Made by a program: the position numbers and the translations under genes
Origin: Linepithema humile
Lineage: Eukaryota > Arthropoda > Insecta > Hymenoptera > Formicidae
DNA length: 64,000 bases
Assembly: GCF_040581485.1 (NCBI RefSeq)
Contig: NC_090129.1
Coordinates: 12,411,501 to 12,475,500, forward strand
Direction of reading: 5' to 3'
The notes under the pieces: generated by a model
The model's input: only the letters and a program-made list of their open reading frames with translations
Told to the model about the DNA's origin: nothing
Databases searched by the model: none
Shown: one piece after another, positions 37,452 through 48,304 of the stretch
How the letters are laid out: each line of letters begins with the position of its first letter
Position numbering within the stretch: position 1 is the stretch's first letter

Positions 37452-38207
37452 GTGCCAGAGACGATCAATTCGTGTGCTGGTTGCATATTTTGCACCAAAT
37501 GCGGTTTGCATGAGCGCTTTGGTTATATAAAAATTATGCCAGAAACGATCAATTCGTGTGCTGGTTGCATATTTTGCACCAAATGCGGTTTGCATGAGCG
37601 CTTTGGTTATATAAAAATTATGCCAGAAACGATCAATTCGTGTGCTGGTTGCATATTTTGCACCAAATGCGGTTTGCATCAGCGCTTTGGTTATACAAAA
37701 ATTATGCCAGAGACGATCAATTCGTGTGCTGGTTGCATATTTTGCACCAAATGCGGTTTGCATGAGCGCTTTGGTTATATAAAAATTATGCCAGAAACGA
37801 TCAATTCGTGTGCTGGTTGCATATTTTGCACCAAATGCGGTTTGCATCAGCGCTTTGGTTATACAAAAATTATGCCAGAGACGATCAATTCGTGTGCTGG
37901 TTGCATATTTTGCACCAAATGCGGTTTGCATGAGTGCTTTGGTTATACAAAAATTATGCCAGAGACGATCAATTCGTGTGCTGGTTGCATATTTTGCACC
38001 AAATGCGGTTTGCATGAGCGCTTTGGTTATACAAAAATTATGCCAGAGACGATCAATTCGTGTGCTGGTTGCATATTTTGCACCAAATGCGGTTTGCATG
38101 AGCGCTTTGGTTATACAAAAATTATGCCAGAGACGATCAATTCGTGTGCTGGTTGCTTTAAATATTTTGCACCAAATGCGGTTTGCATGAGCGCTTTGGT
38201 TTATTAA
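37452..38207. repeat. 84-bp minisatellite, nine units
   Basis: Units beginning CAGAGACGATCAATTCGTGTG repeat every 84 bp with few substitutions; the last unit has a small insertion. Because 84 is divisible by three and the unit lacks stops in several frames, long spurious frames appear on both strands (for example 251 aa plus, 216 aa minus). Confidence 0.95.
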
Positions 38208-38471
38208 TTATAGCTATGTCAAAACATGATTGTGCTAGTATATTGTATTATATAAAATAATTTTTAGTTATAGCTATGTAAGATATTATGTAAGGCTGTA
38301 AACAAAGGACTGCACTTATTTTTCAGAGCGGGTTTTACTTTTCAAAAAAATTATTAAAAAAGATTTACTAAATGTATTCAACGTATAATTATTTTAAAAA
38401 ATATAATAAATGTGGCATATATTATTTTTGTGTAAGATTTTGCGAAATAATCTATTTATTTCTCTTTGTAG

Positions 38472-39573
38472 AAGACAGTTGTGGAAGGAGATAGGGGCCC
38501 AAAAGATAAGTGGCTCCATGAACACAAAGCTTACAAAGGATACTAGCACCGAATCCATTGATTTTCATAAATCAGTGGGATTATTACCCAATATGATGGA
38601 TTCGGAAAGTAGTACCCAAGTAATGCTGTGCATGGAGCCAACATCAAATAAAGGTACGTATATTGACAATTGCGACGATAACGATACTTTTGTTATTGAT
38701 AATAAAGCCCTTCTAGACCCTTATGGTGTGCAAGAAAACTTGCCTGAAGGCCGTCGCATTGTCGATATTGCTTTTATGTGGAGTGAAATCCACAGAACAT
38801 TTAATAATCATGCGCGAGGAATAGAGTGCCAATTTAAAGATTGGAAACTCATAAATTCTCGTCGCCGTGGGTTAATGACGCAGTTGTTTTTCCAATGCCA
38901 AATGTGTCATTATAAAGACAGCATCTGGTCAGAACCCACAAAACCGAAAATATTGGACATTAACACAGCTGTTGCAGCAGCAACTATTACAACAGGAATT
39001 GGTTATGCCCAGCTGAATGAGCTGTGTGCAGCCATAAATGTTCCTTGCATGTCCGAATCAACGTACATCACATTCAGAGACAATATAGTCGATGATTTTC
39101 AAAAAACAGCCATGGAAAATATGAAAATGGCTGGTGAAATTGAAAAACAACTCGCTCTCGAGAGAAATGATATTATAAACGGTATTCCGTACATAACTGT
39201 AGTAGCAGATGGTAGTTGGATGAAGAGAACATACGGCAATGCTTATAACTCTCTTTCCGGTATTGGAGCCATAATTGGTTACTATACCAAAAAAGTTCTC
39301 TTTGTTGGTGTTCGCAATAAATTTTGCGCAATATGTGATATGGCAGAGCGAAAAGGTGTCAAACCAAGAATTCACAAATGCTATAAAAATTTTGATCGCA
39401 ATGCAAGTTCCACAAGAATGGAGAGCGATGCCATCGCAGAAGGTTTTAAATGTAGCCTCGAAATGCATGGTTTGATTTACAAAACGGTTATCGCCGATGG
39501 TGATAGTAGTGTATATCAGACCATTCATGATAATAAACCATATTGTGAACAAATGGTAACTGTAAAAAAATAG
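38472..39573 (+). CDS. D-D-E transposase, N-terminal and core part
   Basis: This frame follows the exon-1 splice and encodes the first two catalytic acids of a Mutator-domain transposase: VVADGSWMKR near 39205 and VIADGDSSVY near 39497. Cys pairs (CQMC near 38897, CAIC near 39328) look like zinc-binding elements. The frame ends at TAG directly after the run GTAAAAAAA. The homologous continuation resumes in the -1 frame (IECSNHLLRN...), so either one A has been lost or the ribosome slips on A-AAA-AAA. The protein should act as a nuclear transposase binding the element ends. An upstream ATG in this open frame at 38410 lies inside the intron and is not the preferred start. Confidence 0.75.
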
Positions 39574-39587
39574 AATGCAGCAATCAT

Positions 39588-40901
39588 TTGCTTCGCAATT
39601 TGTGTAAAAAGCTAAAAGCTGTGGCAGAAACGACTCAGCCAAAAGCGCAAAAACAACGTGGCTTTGTAGCGTTGCGAAATGTTATAAAAAATAACATTTT
39701 GAATATTCGAAAAGAAGTAGAAGAAGCAGCGAAGCTACGAAGAAAAGAGCAACAAACACCTCAACATCATAAGGCTATAGAATTACAACAAGATATATTG
39801 AACATTCCTAGCCATATTTTTGGCGAACATAAGCGATGTGAATCACGCGGTCGTATATGCACAGAAAATGGTAAAACGACAACAAATTATGTACCACATC
39901 TGAAATCATACGGCCTGTATGAAAGAATAGAAAAAGCAATCTCATATTTAAGCTGTTATTCTGACAGCTTGTTGCTGAATTTTAACAATAATCCTGCAGA
40001 ATCGTTCAACTCGATAATCTGCAAAGAAATTGGTGGAAAACGCATTAATTTTGGAAAACGAGGCTCTTATAATGCTAGAATTGCGGGAGCAATTGTGCAA
40101 TACAATACGCAACAAGTTCTTACGCAGTTGTATAAAAGCATGGATAAGATTGTTCCGCCTATTGTCGAGAATCTTGAAAAACAACGACAAATAAAAGTTG
40201 CGAAAACTAGAGAATCTCGAGAAGCACAGGGAATGCCAAAAAAATTCAAAGGAGAGTCAGGAACAGATCGATATTACGGTCCGCAATCGCAAAAACCGGA
40301 TCTTTCATCCCATGTATTCGAACAACTTCGACAAAATCATTTAGAAAAGTTGTTAGAAAATGCGAAAAACTGGCAAAAAATCGAACTCGATACAAGAAAT
40401 CAAAGTAAATCAGAATTGTGGTTATCATTGAGACGGGAAATGTTGACGGCATCCAATTTTGGAACCGTATGTCGCATGAGATCGACAACGTCTTGTGCAG
40501 CAACGGTAAAAGCCATTTTATATCCTCCATACATTGATAACGCAGCCATAAAATATGGTCGTGATAATGAAGAAGTAGCAAAGAAAGAACTGGCTTTACA
40601 ATTAAATAAAGAAGTGATTCCTTGCGGATTATTCATCGATACTGAAAATCCATGCTTGGGTGCTTCCCCAGACGGGCTTATTGATGGAAATGGTCTAGTG
40701 GAAATCAAATGTCCTCTGTCGGCTGAAAATTTAACAGTTGAAAAAGCCATTGAGACATTGCCTTCTTTAAAAGCTATTTTTGATAAAAAAAATCCGCAAA
40801 AAATGAATCAGAATCATCGATATTATTATCAAATTCAAGGTCAGTTAAATATAACACAGCGAGAATATTGTATTTTTGCTGTCTGGACTCCAAAAGTATG
40901 A
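39588..40901 (+). CDS. Transposase C-terminus plus YqaJ-type nuclease
   Basis: The frame continues the transposase with the candidate third acid in NNPAESFNSII (E near 40000), then a basic linker. From about 40419 to 40895 it has a YqaJ-type restriction-fold nuclease domain. Its motifs are LRREMLTASNFG, GRDNEEVA, GASPDGLI (metal-binding Asp), VEIKCP (E-x-K) and YYYQIQGQLN. YqaJ proteins are PD-(D/E)XK exonucleases known from phages and viruses. In a transposon this could trim or process DNA ends, which is inference. The frame ends at WTPKV then TGA; the truncated copy near 27.7 kb reads through as WTPKGLKIVRVD, so a lost A in CCAAAAG probably caused the stop. The true translation start is in exon 1, not the internal codon at 39588. 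Confidence 0.8.
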   Translation: MLRNLCKKLKAVAETTQPKAQKQRGFVALRNVIKNNILNIRKEVEEAAKLRRKEQQTPQHHKAIELQQDILNIPSHIFGEHKRCESRGRICTENGKTTTNYVPHLKSYGLYERIEKAISYLSCYSDSLLLNFNNNPAESFNSIICKEIGGKRINFGKRGSYNARIAGAIVQYNTQQVLTQLYKSMDKIVPPIVENLEKQRQIKVAKTRESREAQGMPKKFKGESGTDRYYGPQSQKPDLSSHVFEQLRQNHLEKLLENAKNWQKIELDTRNQSKSELWLSLRREMLTASNFGTVCRMRSTTSCAATVKAILYPPYIDNAAIKYGRDNEEVAKKELALQLNKEVIPCGLFIDTENPCLGASPDGLIDGNGLVEIKCPLSAENLTVEKAIETLPSLKAIFDKKNPQKMNQNHRYYYQIQGQLNITQREYCIFAVWTPKV

Positions 40902-41839
40902 AAATATTGCGCATTGATGTAGACAATATTTTTTGGAAAAATCAAATGCTACCTTTCTTGACACGCTTCTATAACGAATGCATGCTTCCAGAAATCTTGG
41001 ATAGTCGTCATAATAGACATATGCCTATCAGAAATCCAAGATATATTATAGAAGCTAAAGAAGAAGCAGCCAAAAAAATACTTAGTCGAACAAGTAGACG
41101 AAAAGTAGCAGAAAACGAAAATGGCATGGAAGAGAGAAAACGATTGAAACCTAACATTTCGCCAATGGAGGCAGCAATAATTGATCCTGCTGTTCTTGCT
41201 CTGCATGAAGAGCAAGATGATGACTGCATAATCGTAAGTTATTCAAGTAACAAACGAGATATAACTGAAGATGATATGGTAAGACATAAAAAACTTTTAG
41301 ATGATACGTTTATTTCTTTCTCTTCGATAAAAAAGAATGTCTTACCTATAACAAGTCAATTGAATGACGAATCGTTGGATCAATTTTTGCGCATTATAAG
41401 AGAAACTTCTTGTTTCGAAACACAAAGTGTACTATATTTACAATACCCCCATATAATTGAAGCTAGTCATAGTGACAAAAGCTTACAAATAATTGGAGGA
41501 AATTGTAGTAATCACTGGAGATGTATTTTCTTTGACGGCACCAAACTTCGCGTGTACGATAGTCTACCTGGCTGTACATACGATAAATTGGTAGCTGAAG
41601 AGAAAAATTATATACATCTTCGTTATCCGAAAGTGAACTCAAGTTTTGACATAACTTTTGAAAAGGTTCAAACACAACCTGATGGAATCAGTTGTGGAAT
41701 TTATGCTGCAGCTTTCGCTACGACTATAGTCTTAGGAGGCAATCCTTGCGAGAAAAAATACTCCAAAGATGTAAAATGCATGAGAGAGCATTTTTGTAAA
41801 ATTATAGAAAGCAATAAACTGCTGCCTTTTCCAAAATAA
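40868..41839 (+). CDS. ULP1/C48-like cysteine protease part
   Basis: It overlaps the preceding frame by 34 bases in the -1 register. After the WTPK junction it encodes a linker (LPFLTRFYNECMLPEILDSR), an acidic and basic middle region, and a papain-fold SUMO-protease-like domain at about 41380-41800. The catalytic set is NHW (His), VYDS (Asp) and QTQPDGISCG (Gln, then Cys six residues later). The spacing Q-x5-C fits ULP1/SENP enzymes, which cleave SUMO or NEDD8 from targets. The domain is shorter than host SENPs and closer to versions seen in transposons. It was probably translated as the C-terminal end of one fused polyprotein. All catalytic residues are retained, so selection acted until recently. 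Confidence 0.8.
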   Translation: MYFCCLDSKSMKILRIDVDNIFWKNQMLPFLTRFYNECMLPEILDSRHNRHMPIRNPRYIIEAKEEAAKKILSRTSRRKVAENENGMEERKRLKPNISPMEAAIIDPAVLALHEEQDDDCIIVSYSSNKRDITEDDMVRHKKLLDDTFISFSSIKKNVLPITSQLNDESLDQFLRIIRETSCFETQSVLYLQYPHIIEASHSDKSLQIIGGNCSNHWRCIFFDGTKLRVYDSLPGCTYDKLVAEEKNYIHLRYPKVNSSFDITFEKVQTQPDGISCGIYAAAFATTIVLGGNPCEKKYSKDVKCMREHFCKIIESNKLLPFPK

Positions 41840-42082
41840 TTCATATATTATTCGATAATCTATTCTAATACAAGATTATCGATTACAAAAAAAATGCCTC
41901 AATATCACTAAATTATAATCGGAGAGACGAAAGAAATATATGGTTGCGTTCTCACGAGAATGGGCGATGGAGGGGCCCATTCTATATTTTTATTATTCAG
42001 TATATTTAAAAAAATTCATTATATTCTGTCGCTGTTTTTCACATATAATGATTATGTATATATTATTATTATTATATTATTA

Positions 42083-42293
42083 TATATATATTATTTCAAC
42101 ATTGCTTACATTGACATGTATCTTTTCATATGTCTGTCAAGAGGAATAATTTCTTTTTTAGCCACACACACACAAAACACATTTGTATTGTGTATTGTTT
42201 TGTGTGTGTGTGTGTGTGTGTGGCTAAAAAAGAAATTATTCCTCTTGACAGATATATGAAAAGATACATGTCAATGTAAGCAATGTTGAAATT
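42083..42293. mobile_element. ~210-bp palindrome with CA/TG core
   Basis: CAAGAGGAATAATTTCTTTT and the inverse AAAAGAAATTATTCCTCTTG flank (CA)n and (TG)n runs. It is a near-perfect hairpin. Confidence 0.85.
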
Positions 42294-42612
42294 ATTTAAA
42301 CTATGCAATAAAGACAGACATATATTTATGTTTTTGAGGTTATTATCAGCAATACGGTAGATAAGCTTCAATAAGCTACGCGTACGAGAGCTGTAATAGA
42401 GCTGTAAAAATATGTGATCTGCCTTCACGTATTGAACACAATTTTGAAACTGTTCTGACATGCATGAATCATATATTACTGTCGGTAATAACTGTCGATA
42501 ATTACTGTCGGTAATATATTATAATAGTATCGGAATTAAAAATGTCGGTATTATCGGCAATTTTAGTTACACTTAGATGAGGGCGCTAATCTATCGAAGT
42601 TCGACCGTCGCC
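42294..42612. other. No gene seen
   Basis: Short GTCGGTAATA and ACTGTCG direct and inverted repeats occur at 42479-42560. Nothing codes. Confidence 0.35.
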
Positions 42613-42840
42613 GTAGGATCCCCTTAAAACCCATTTTTTATTCCGATTGGAGGTTCATATCGAAGACAATTTAATAACGAACAATAATCACTTTGGTTTT
42701 TTAAAATTGGTTCATTATTTTTTGAGCTAGACGTCACGCAAGCCGAAAAAAAGTCGTTTCGAGAAAAACGCGTTTGAAAAAAAAGTTATGAAAAACTGAA
42801 CGTTTATGGCTTTTAATGAATTATACGAAGTTCCTACCTT

Positions 42841-44263
42841 TTAGTCATCGATTCCTGCGCCATATAGCAAGCCTTCTTCTTCTTCATAAGCGAGATTTGC
42901 GGCCAACATTTGTTCTTTTCGCGCTATTCTCGCTTCTTTGGTCTCGAGGCTGCTGCGTCGGTTTTGGCGTTTCACGCGCTGCTCGTCCGTTTGTTTGCCG
43001 AAGTTGAAACTTAGTGAGCCAACAACAATCTGTAACTCGTTCATCATCATTAAGATTGATGAATTTCCTTTGTTGAACACGGCGGCTGCGATATATGATG
43101 CCACTTCAACAATTTTTAAGCCGCAATGCAGATGTTTAGGAGCAAGACGCCAAATTGTCGAGTTCAAATTTTCGTTCGCATTCTGAGTGTGGCCACCTAA
43201 GCACCTGGTCAGCAAGTCATCTCTTGAAAGATCTTCGTAAATCGGTAGTAATTCCTTCTGCACATCGTGGTGTAATGGTTGAGGGTGAGATTCAGGCGCA
43301 TTCCCAAGAGCTCCATCGCCGATGTAACTATTTCACACCATGAAGCTCATTTAATCTCAAAAACATCGTTTTCATAGACTCGACTTCCATGCCTCCTGCT
43401 GAGCCTTCATGAGTTTTTGTGCAGATTTCTTCGTCGTGCTCGGCTTTCCATGCTAGATATTCTTCAGAATTCGTTGATTTATTTTTCCATTGTGCACATG
43501 CATGACAATAACTACTTTTAATGACGAGATCGATGACTTTTCCTGTGTGATATGCTATTAGAGTCGTTACGCCGTACAGTGATTTAAATCCTCTCTTTTT
43601 CCAAGAACCATCTCCGGACACTTTGAAATTTGTAATGGGAATTTCACGTTTTTCATTTTCTTGTTTTTCTTCATCTACGGCTTTTTTGCAACAATAATCA
43701 AATATAGATTTCGCTGCGGAGTAGATGTGACCGTAAATTCTGTTATACGTGTCTTCCGATATGCCGCTGCAAATGTCCATATAATTACAGAATAATTGTA
43801 ATCCTTGTCTTCCAACACCCAAGAGTCGCATGACGAACACAATCCTCCAATTAATCTCATATCCAGTATTAATTAAAGGGCCTGAATTGATATTTCTTGA
43901 TCCGCATTTACACTTGACAACAATTTTGAAACCTAGTCCCCGGATTCCAGTCTCTTCAAATTTAATATTTTGCTTGCAATTTCGACAAACCAGAATGTCC
44001 GACAGTGCTGTAAACACGGTGAAAAACTCAATAATACGATAACAAAATATAGGATTCACTGTCACATTTTCAATGTTCGAAGTTTGCAGTTTTTTTGCAC
44101 TGGCACTTTCATTTTCGTTATTTGAACTGTCAGAATATTTATGTTGATTCCCATGATATTTTCTTTTACGTGGTTTACTCTGTCGATATGTTTCAGAATG
44201 TTCCTTTTTTGGATAGGAAGTCATTTTTCTTGTGTAAATTTCACAAAACACGTGGAGAGCCAA
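42841..44263 (-). pseudogene. Second D-D-E transposase family, internally deleted
   Basis: Two minus-strand frames (44263-43328, 43263-42841) belong to one Mutator-like-domain transposase distinct from that at 38.5 kb. The N-terminal part has paired cysteines (CRNCKQ, KCKCG), a helical region and the first catalytic motif GDGSWKKRGFKSLYG near 43600. The second part has EDLSRDDLLTRCLGG and the candidate Glu motif NANENLNSTIW near 43165, ending with a Glu-rich tail GAGIDD. The segment expected to contain the second Asp is absent between them, and about 65 bp of out-of-frame sequence joins the parts. This copy therefore cannot be an active transposase. A terminus TTAAGGGGATCCTAC follows at 42613. 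Confidence 0.75.
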
Positions 44264-44433
44264 ACGTAAACCGATGCTAACTGACGATAACCGTTGCTGT
44301 ATTTAAAATGTATAGAACGGCTACTAAGGGCGAAATTATGCCGACGTTTCTATGTAATCCCTCTGTAGGACAGCCAGGAAAATACTTCCCTTTCCCCCTA
44401 ATACCCTGTAGAATGTATACCAAGCGAGGCAAA

Positions 44434-47400
44434 CAGTGATGCGATATTTCCCACAGCGGTCCCGGCTCCGCTGCCTCACACAACCTTACAGAAGCGCTAC
44501 GTCACGTATCCGTGTGAGCTCGGCCGTTCAACCAATGGAAGAGAGCGAACGCTCCCTTCCACCGAGCCGACACAACAGACGATAAATGCATGCTACTTGC
44601 ATGTTAAAAGCAAGCGTTTCTGATTCAGAAAAGAAATTCTGAGGCGAGTGGCTGGAATATTAGAGATCACCTGTTCGAAACCTGCTTTGTGCAACTTTTT
44701 TTTCCTTTTCCACATTTGTTTCTAACATAGTAAATTATTAGATAATATTTTTTTGCCCAAAAAAATAATATTTTCTATTTATTATTAATATTCGCATATA
44801 TTAAACTAACAATTTTAGAAATAATACAGATCTGCTATTGTTAATAGAAAAATGAAGTTATTTTACAATGTTGCAACAAAGTGCTAATTTAACATATGCG
44901 AATATTTTTAATAAAGATAAAATAATTTTTTTTAGCCAAAAACATTATCTAATAATTTACTTACTAAAATAAATATCGAAAAAGGAAAAAAAGTTACAAA
45001 ATCACAGTTTTCAAACACGAGATTTTTAATATTCTTGCCATTCGCCTTACTCGTTTAGCCATGCTTGTTATTTTACATTTATCAACATAAAAGATTACAC
45101 GCCTGCAAAGCTTTTAATTATTTATTTTAAACTACTGCATATTAGCAAGAGTTACTGCAGTAACTACATATACATGTACTGTGGAAATTAGTGGAGGAAC
45201 ACAGTAGCATATTAAAACTGCAGTCAAATAGATGTAGATTGGTAATTTTATTAATACTATTAATAAGTAGTGGTCTTCCGCACCACCTTTGAGGTTCCAC
45301 TTATGGCGCGTTCGATTTTTTTTTAAGTGGATCGTCGCCTGGAGCCCTATTGTACCACTTTTTTTACACCTGTTATTTACAGGTTAAAATAATTTACAGT
45401 AGTTGACACTGTATTTTTGTATCTATATACTTACTGTACTTTGTATACTCACTGTACTTGTACTTTTGCGCGTTGCGCGTATATTGGCGAGTTGGGAAAA
45501 TTACTTACTTTATAATTTTTTATAAATACAAAATATATTTTGTATTTATTATGCCTGCAATGCTATCAAGAGTAATGAGAAATACAAGGTGTCTCATTAT
45601 AAACAATCCACTCAAATATCTCAGAAACACCGAGTTAAATAATAAAATTTTTTAAATAAAAGTTGTAGGATTTGGAGAGGGAAAAAATATAGGGATATTT
45701 GTTTGACCTTGGATGGAAGCGCTTCTGAGATTTGAAGGTCATTTTTATTTTTTTAAATGGAATCACTTTAATTTTTTTATATAAATCGATTTCTCATAAT
45801 ATTTGTCGTAAAAAGTTATAAAACTAGGATGGCCAAAAATTGAATGGTTTACAAGATAATTTATACTTTAATTTGACATAATTTTACATAAACTATAAAA
45901 TATCTCGTTAAATATTCATTTTTCAATTATCTTACATCAACACTTTTATGCACAAAATAATGAGAGGAATCAATTGGTGTAAAAAAATACATAGTTGACT
46001 TTAAGAAAAAAGTATATATATTTAAGAAGAAAGTATATTATATCATATCTGCTAAATATAGCTTAAATATAGCTCTGCTAGATTTTTTCTTAAAGACAAC
46101 TATGTGTTTTTTTTATACCAATTGATTCCTCTCATTATTTTGTGCATAAAAGTGTTGATGTAAGATAATTGAAAAATGAATATTTAACGAGATATTTTAT
46201 AGTTTATGTAAAATTATGTCAAATTAAAGTATAAAATATCTTGTAAACCATTCAATTTTTGGCCATCCTAGTTTTATAACTTTTTACGACAAATATTATG
46301 AGAAATCGATTTATATAAAAAAATTAAAGTGGTTCCATTTAAAAAAATAAAAATGACCTTCAAATCTCAGAAGCGCTTCCATCCAAGGTCAAACAAATAT
46401 CCCTATATTTTTTCCCTCTCCAAATCCTACAACTTTTATTTAAAAAATTTTATTATTTAACTCGGCGTTTCTGAGATATTTGAGTGGATTGTTTATAATG
46501 AGACACCTTGTATTTCTCATTACTCTTGATAGCATTGCAGGCATAATAAATACAAAATATATTTTGTATTTATAAAAAATTATAAAGCAAGTAATTTTCC
46601 CAACTCGCCAATATACGCGCAACGCGCAAAAGTACAAGTACAGTGAGTATACAAAGTACAGTAAGTATATAGATACAAAAATACAGTGTCAACTACTGTA
46701 AATTATTTTAACCTGTAAATAACAGGTGTAAAAAAAAGTGGTACAATAGGGCTCCAGGCGACGATCCACTTAAAAAAAAATCGAACGCGCCATAAGTGGA
46801 ACCTCAAAGGTGGTGCGGAAGACCACTACTTATTAATAGTATTAATAAAATTACCAATCTACATCTATTTGACTGCAGTTTTAATATGCTACTGTGTTCC
46901 TCCACTAATCTCCACAGTACATGTATATGTAGTTACTGCAGTAACTCTTGCTAATATGCAGTAGTTTAAAATAAATAATTAAAAGCTTTGCAGGCGTGTA
47001 ATCTTTTATGTTGATAAATGTAAAATAACAAGCATGGCTAAACGAGTAAGGCGAATGGCAAGAATATTAAAAATCTCGTGTTTGAAAACTGTGATTTTGT
47101 AACTTTTTTTCCTTTTTCGATATTTATTTTAAGTAAATTATTAGATAATGTTTTTGGCTAAAAAAAATTATTTTATCTTTATTAAAAATATTCGCATATG
47201 TTAAATTAGCACTTTGTTGCAACATTGTAAAATAACTTCATTTTTCTATTAACAATAGCAGATCTGTATTATTTCTAAAATTGTTAGTTTAATATATGCG
47301 AATATTAATAATAAATAGAAAATATTATTTTTTTGGGCAAAAAAATATTATCTAATAATTTACTATGTTAGAAACAAATGTGGAAAAGGAAAAAAAAGTT

Positions 47401-47659
47401 GCACAAAGCAGGTTTCGAACAGGTGATCTCTAATATTCCAGCCACTCGCCTCAGAATTTCTTTTCTGAATCAGAAACGCTTGCTTTTAACATGCAAGTAG
47501 CATGCATTTATCGTCTGTTGTGTCGGCTCGGTGGAAGGGAGCGTTCGCTCTCTTCCATTGGTTGAACGGCCGAGCTCACACGGATACGTGACGTAGCGCT
47601 TCTGTAAGGTTGTGTGAGGCAGCGGAGCCGGGACCGCTGTGGGAAATATCGCATCACTG
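44434..47659. mobile_element. 3.2-kb foldback element
   Basis: The arms are close to perfect inverses about 46047; CAGTGATGCGATATTTCCC faces GGGAAATATCGCATCACTG. Each arm itself contains a smaller inverted repeat (44640-45065, mirrored at about 47030-47455). The inner part (45660-46440) resembles the cores of the foldbacks at 35.0 and 61.3 kb, for example AATCAATTGGTGTAAAAAAA. The 65-aa frames at 45458 and 46440 are mirror images and not convincing genes. Confidence 0.9.
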
Positions 47660-47819
47660 CTTCTGCCTGCTACAGCGTCAGGTAGTAAACTCGAGCGCGC
47701 TCCGTATAATTCTTATAACTTGGGAAGGACTTCGAATTTTGCTTTGAAATTTTCAGAACACATTCTTGAGTAGTAATACTATCGATTCATGCTAGTTCCA
47801 AAAATTCAAAATTTTGAAA

Positions 47820-48185
47820 CCTCTAACCCTATTTCCCCCCTTAATTGAGGCAATTTCTGTATAGCCTCATTAGCTGTTATATTCTCAGCTGACAAAGGAC
47901 ATTTAATCTCTACCAAACCGTCATTATCAATAAGACCGTCAGGAGAAGCACCCAAGAATGGATTTTCATAATCAATGAACAATCCACATGGTTTAATTTC
48001 TTTTTGTAAAATTCCTGTTAATTCCTTTCTTGCAATTTCCTCCATATCGCGCCCATATTTCATAGCGTTGTCGATACACGGAGGAAACAAAATATTTTTT
48101 ACAGTCACTGCGCAAGACGTTGTTGATCTCATGCGACATACAATTCCAAAATTGGATGCCGTCAACATCTCACGTCTTAAGCCGT
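47820..48185 (-). pseudogene. YqaJ nuclease fragment
   Basis: The minus-strand frame runs from LRREMLTASNFG through GASPDGLI and VEIKCP to AIQKLPQLRG, matching the nuclease domain at 40419-40760. It lacks the transposase and protease parts and stops abruptly at both ends. The upstream break is at TTAA near 48179, where the Harbinger region begins, so insertion of that element probably cut this copy. Confidence 0.8.
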
Positions 48186-48304
48186 AATCACACGATGCAC
48201 GATTTTCATGCCTGCTTTTGTGCATTCTGACCGATGCATTGTACGTTGCTCGGTTTGCTGCTTGAAATGCTATATAAACTCATCACACGGAAGTGGCAAG
48301 CATG

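Larger units (their letters stand above)
37142..38328. mobile_element. TIR element carrying an 84-bp satellite
   Basis: Terminal inverted repeats of about 30 bp, CTCTGAAAAGTAAGAATACA and the inverse TGCACTTATTTTTCAGAG, both continue into CCTTTGTTTA. The inside holds a Tc1/mariner-like MITE and nine 84-bp tandem units. No transposase of its own. Confidence 0.65.
36635..41984 (+). mobile_element. Transposase-nuclease-protease DNA transposon
   Basis: One transcription unit carries a D-D-E transposase, a YqaJ-type nuclease and a ULP1/C48 protease, followed by a 3' terminus (41921-41984) shared with the truncated copy at 26531-26592. The first exon 36635-36711 encodes MGRKYNEKCLPLGARRLSTKR and splices (GT-AG, phase fits) to 38472. 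The 1.76-kb intron is filled by other elements. The left boundary is not resolved. The transposase resembles the Mutator-like domain common in arthropod proteins (Pfam Mutator-like family, from memory); assignment to MULE or Kolobok superfamily is open. Confidence 0.75.

Noticed and set aside
37449..38207. Long open frames of 251 and 216 aa on opposite strands
   Set aside because: They result from an 84-bp tandem unit lacking stops. They lie within an intron and there is no evidence of translation.
38410..38471. Upstream ATG of the frame at 38410 as the true start
   Set aside because: A good acceptor (TCTCTTTGTAG) at 38471 joins in phase to a conserved-looking first exon at 36635-36711.
40419..40900. 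YqaJ domain as evidence of an integrated virus
   Set aside because: It is fused in order with a transposase and protease and recurs in other transposon copies. No capsid or polymerase gene is near.
42841..44263. Second transposase as an intact gene with an intron at 43264-43327
   Set aside because: The 64-bp gap lacks convincing splice sites and the family's second catalytic Asp region would be missing anyway.
44640..44705. Possible tRNA-derived SINE head (CTGTTCGAAACC box followed by T-run)
   Set aside because: The A box is weak and the segment is part of a small inverted repeat inside the 3.2-kb foldback.
45458..46637. Mirror 65-aa frames as genes
   Set aside because: They are reverse copies within foldback arms, short and without recognisable domains.
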